In this document: positions 62,732 to 64,000 of the stretch, piece by piece
How positions within the stretch are numbered: position 1 is the first letter of the stretch
Layout of the letters: the number at the start of each line of letters is the position of its first letter
Made by a program: the position numbers and the translations under genes
DNA from: Xiphophorus maculatus
Lineage: Eukaryota > Chordata > Actinopteri > Cyprinodontiformes > Poeciliidae
DNA length: 64,000 nucleotides
Direction of reading: 5' to 3'
Assembly (NCBI RefSeq): GCF_002775205.1
Contig: NC_036450.1
Span: 8,306,479-8,370,478, forward strand
The notes under the pieces: generated by a model
What the model saw: only the letters and a program-made list of their open reading frames with translations
Told to the model about the DNA's origin: nothing
The model's database searches: none

Positions 62732-64000
62732 CACTTAGCCAAACATAGAATCACAGAACCAGGAACAACTTTCAAAAAATAATGCATAGATTGTAAGTAA
62801 CAGGAGAAAATTGCACATGACCGAAAAGTGCATGCCGTACATGCAACAGAATTGAAATCTAATAGATCAGTGAAATATTTATGCCATCATGCCATTGAGA
62901 TAAACACAAAAATTGTGTTTGCAAATGCGATTTTGCAAAAACGCGTTTTCAAAATTAAAGGAATTGACATTACAGGTATGTAAAAGGCTCCACAGATTTG
63001 ATAAGAGGGAACTGATTTACTGAAAAATTGGGTTAAAGTACAGCTGCTGTGTTCAGTGACCTGATTCCTCCCACATGAAAGCACTCAGTGTAACTAAGAG
63101 CCTTCAGACAGACACTGCTTTAATAGTCCCACTTCATCCCATTGTCCAGAGCCTCAGACACCAACCAAGAATAGATATGCTCACACCATAGCACTTAAAG
63201 AGTACTAGCACAGTCAAATTCACACTCACACATTCAAACAAGGATATTTCTCTGTAACAATTTATTTATTTTTTTGAAGTAACTTGAATTCTCTGTGGCC
63301 CAGTTCTCCCATTTTCTTCACGTTTTCAGTTTTAATTTTGCCCCACCTTTATTTTTCATTCCTCTCACCCAAGTCCTGAGCTACACACTCTTCTCTTCTG
63401 TTTAAAACATTTTCTGAGCTCAGAAAAAAAATTGTATTTTCTCACTGTGCATGCATGAAGCATTCTACTCCCCTGTTCTTACACCACCTCCTTTGTGAAC
63501 TCAGGCCCTTTAACTTGTTTCCAATAATTGCTGGTTTCCTGATGGAGAGCCCCACTGTGTCTCACACCCAGCAATTTCTCTTACTCAGCTCGCTGTTGCT
63601 GGTTGTCAGCATAGATGTGTTTATTAGGCTTTGCAGAACACATCTGTTCAGTTTCACGAGTTTGTTTTAGAAAAATAGTTTAAACTTATTCTAGTATTTA
63701 AATATCTCTAAGTATACTTATTGAGATTGCTTCCTCCAATTAATGGAACGCTAAAACGTTTACAGTTCAATGGTAATTTGTCTGATATTTCCTGTATGGA
63801 CTGTAGACTTTAAAATGTTTAAAATTTCTTAAACTTAGCAAGTTTTTTAGTATGGAAAAAAAAAAGAATCTTTCCATTTTTTTAACAGCTCTTCACCAGG
63901 TCAAACTGCAAAGTTTTGCAAAGAGCAAGATTTCTGCACAGTCTTAAATTTTAACATACCTTCTAGGTCTGGAAAGTAGATAAAATTGAGTGTGGAGAAA
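62732..64000 (+). other. rabgap1 intron, no exon or RNA gene seen
   Basis: AT-rich DNA up to the window edge. The next PTB-domain exon of rabgap1 is not in it. Confidence 0.5.

Noticed and set aside
1..64000. CRISPR arrays, operons, Shine-Dalgarno sites or other prokaryotic systems
   Set aside because: Spliced vertebrate genes and fish repeats throughout; the direct repeats seen are microsatellites or transposon copies.

Overview
This 64 kb window is vertebrate nuclear DNA, almost certainly from a teleost fish. It is AT-rich, has GT-AG introns and fish-type repeats, and carries three recognisable conserved genes. I placed it by reading exon peptides from memory of the families; no database search was run, and the species is not determined (a percomorph is my guess).

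Layout. (1) 1-5.2 kb, minus strand: prkab1, the AMPK beta-1 subunit. Six coding exons are present (244 residues); the last exon lies beyond the left edge. A non-coding first exon with an NRF-1-like site is near 5.07-5.19 kb. (2) 5.2-27.6 kb: a gene-poor, repeat-rich interval. It holds an hAT-type element, Tc1/mariner-type fragments, a LINE reverse-transcriptase remnant, a local tandem duplication, a three-exon antisense fragment of a gene family I cannot name, and two CpG-rich segments that may be rc3h2 promoters. (3) 27.6-42.3 kb, plus strand: rc3h2 (roquin-2), complete in 19 coding exons, 3,354 nt and 1,117 codons plus stop. Two adjacent introns each carry a C/D-box snoRNA of the SNORD90 type. 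(4) 42.3-47.1 kb: probable long rc3h2 3' UTR ending at an AATAAA near 47.07 kb, with a LINE tail inside it. (5) 48.97 kb to the right edge, plus strand: the 5' part of rabgap1, with an NRF-1 palindrome, a non-coding exon 1 and four coding exons (266 residues, up to the start of the PTB domain).

Functional picture. prkab1 encodes the scaffold and glycogen-binding subunit of the energy sensor AMPK. rc3h2 encodes an RNA-binding RING protein that promotes decay of immune and developmental mRNAs, and it hosts snoRNAs for 18S rRNA methylation. rabgap1 encodes a Rab GTPase-activating protein. They are not an operon; their adjacency reflects synteny. rc3h2 and rabgap1 are also neighbours in mammals.

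The points most worth a second look are the duplicated SNORD90-like genes, a cluster of four consecutive perfect hairpins in an rc3h2 intron (35,975-36,124) together with a window-wide excess of short perfect inverted repeats, a rabgap1 intron made almost entirely of one transposon, and a possible 30-nt in-frame microexon in rabgap1.
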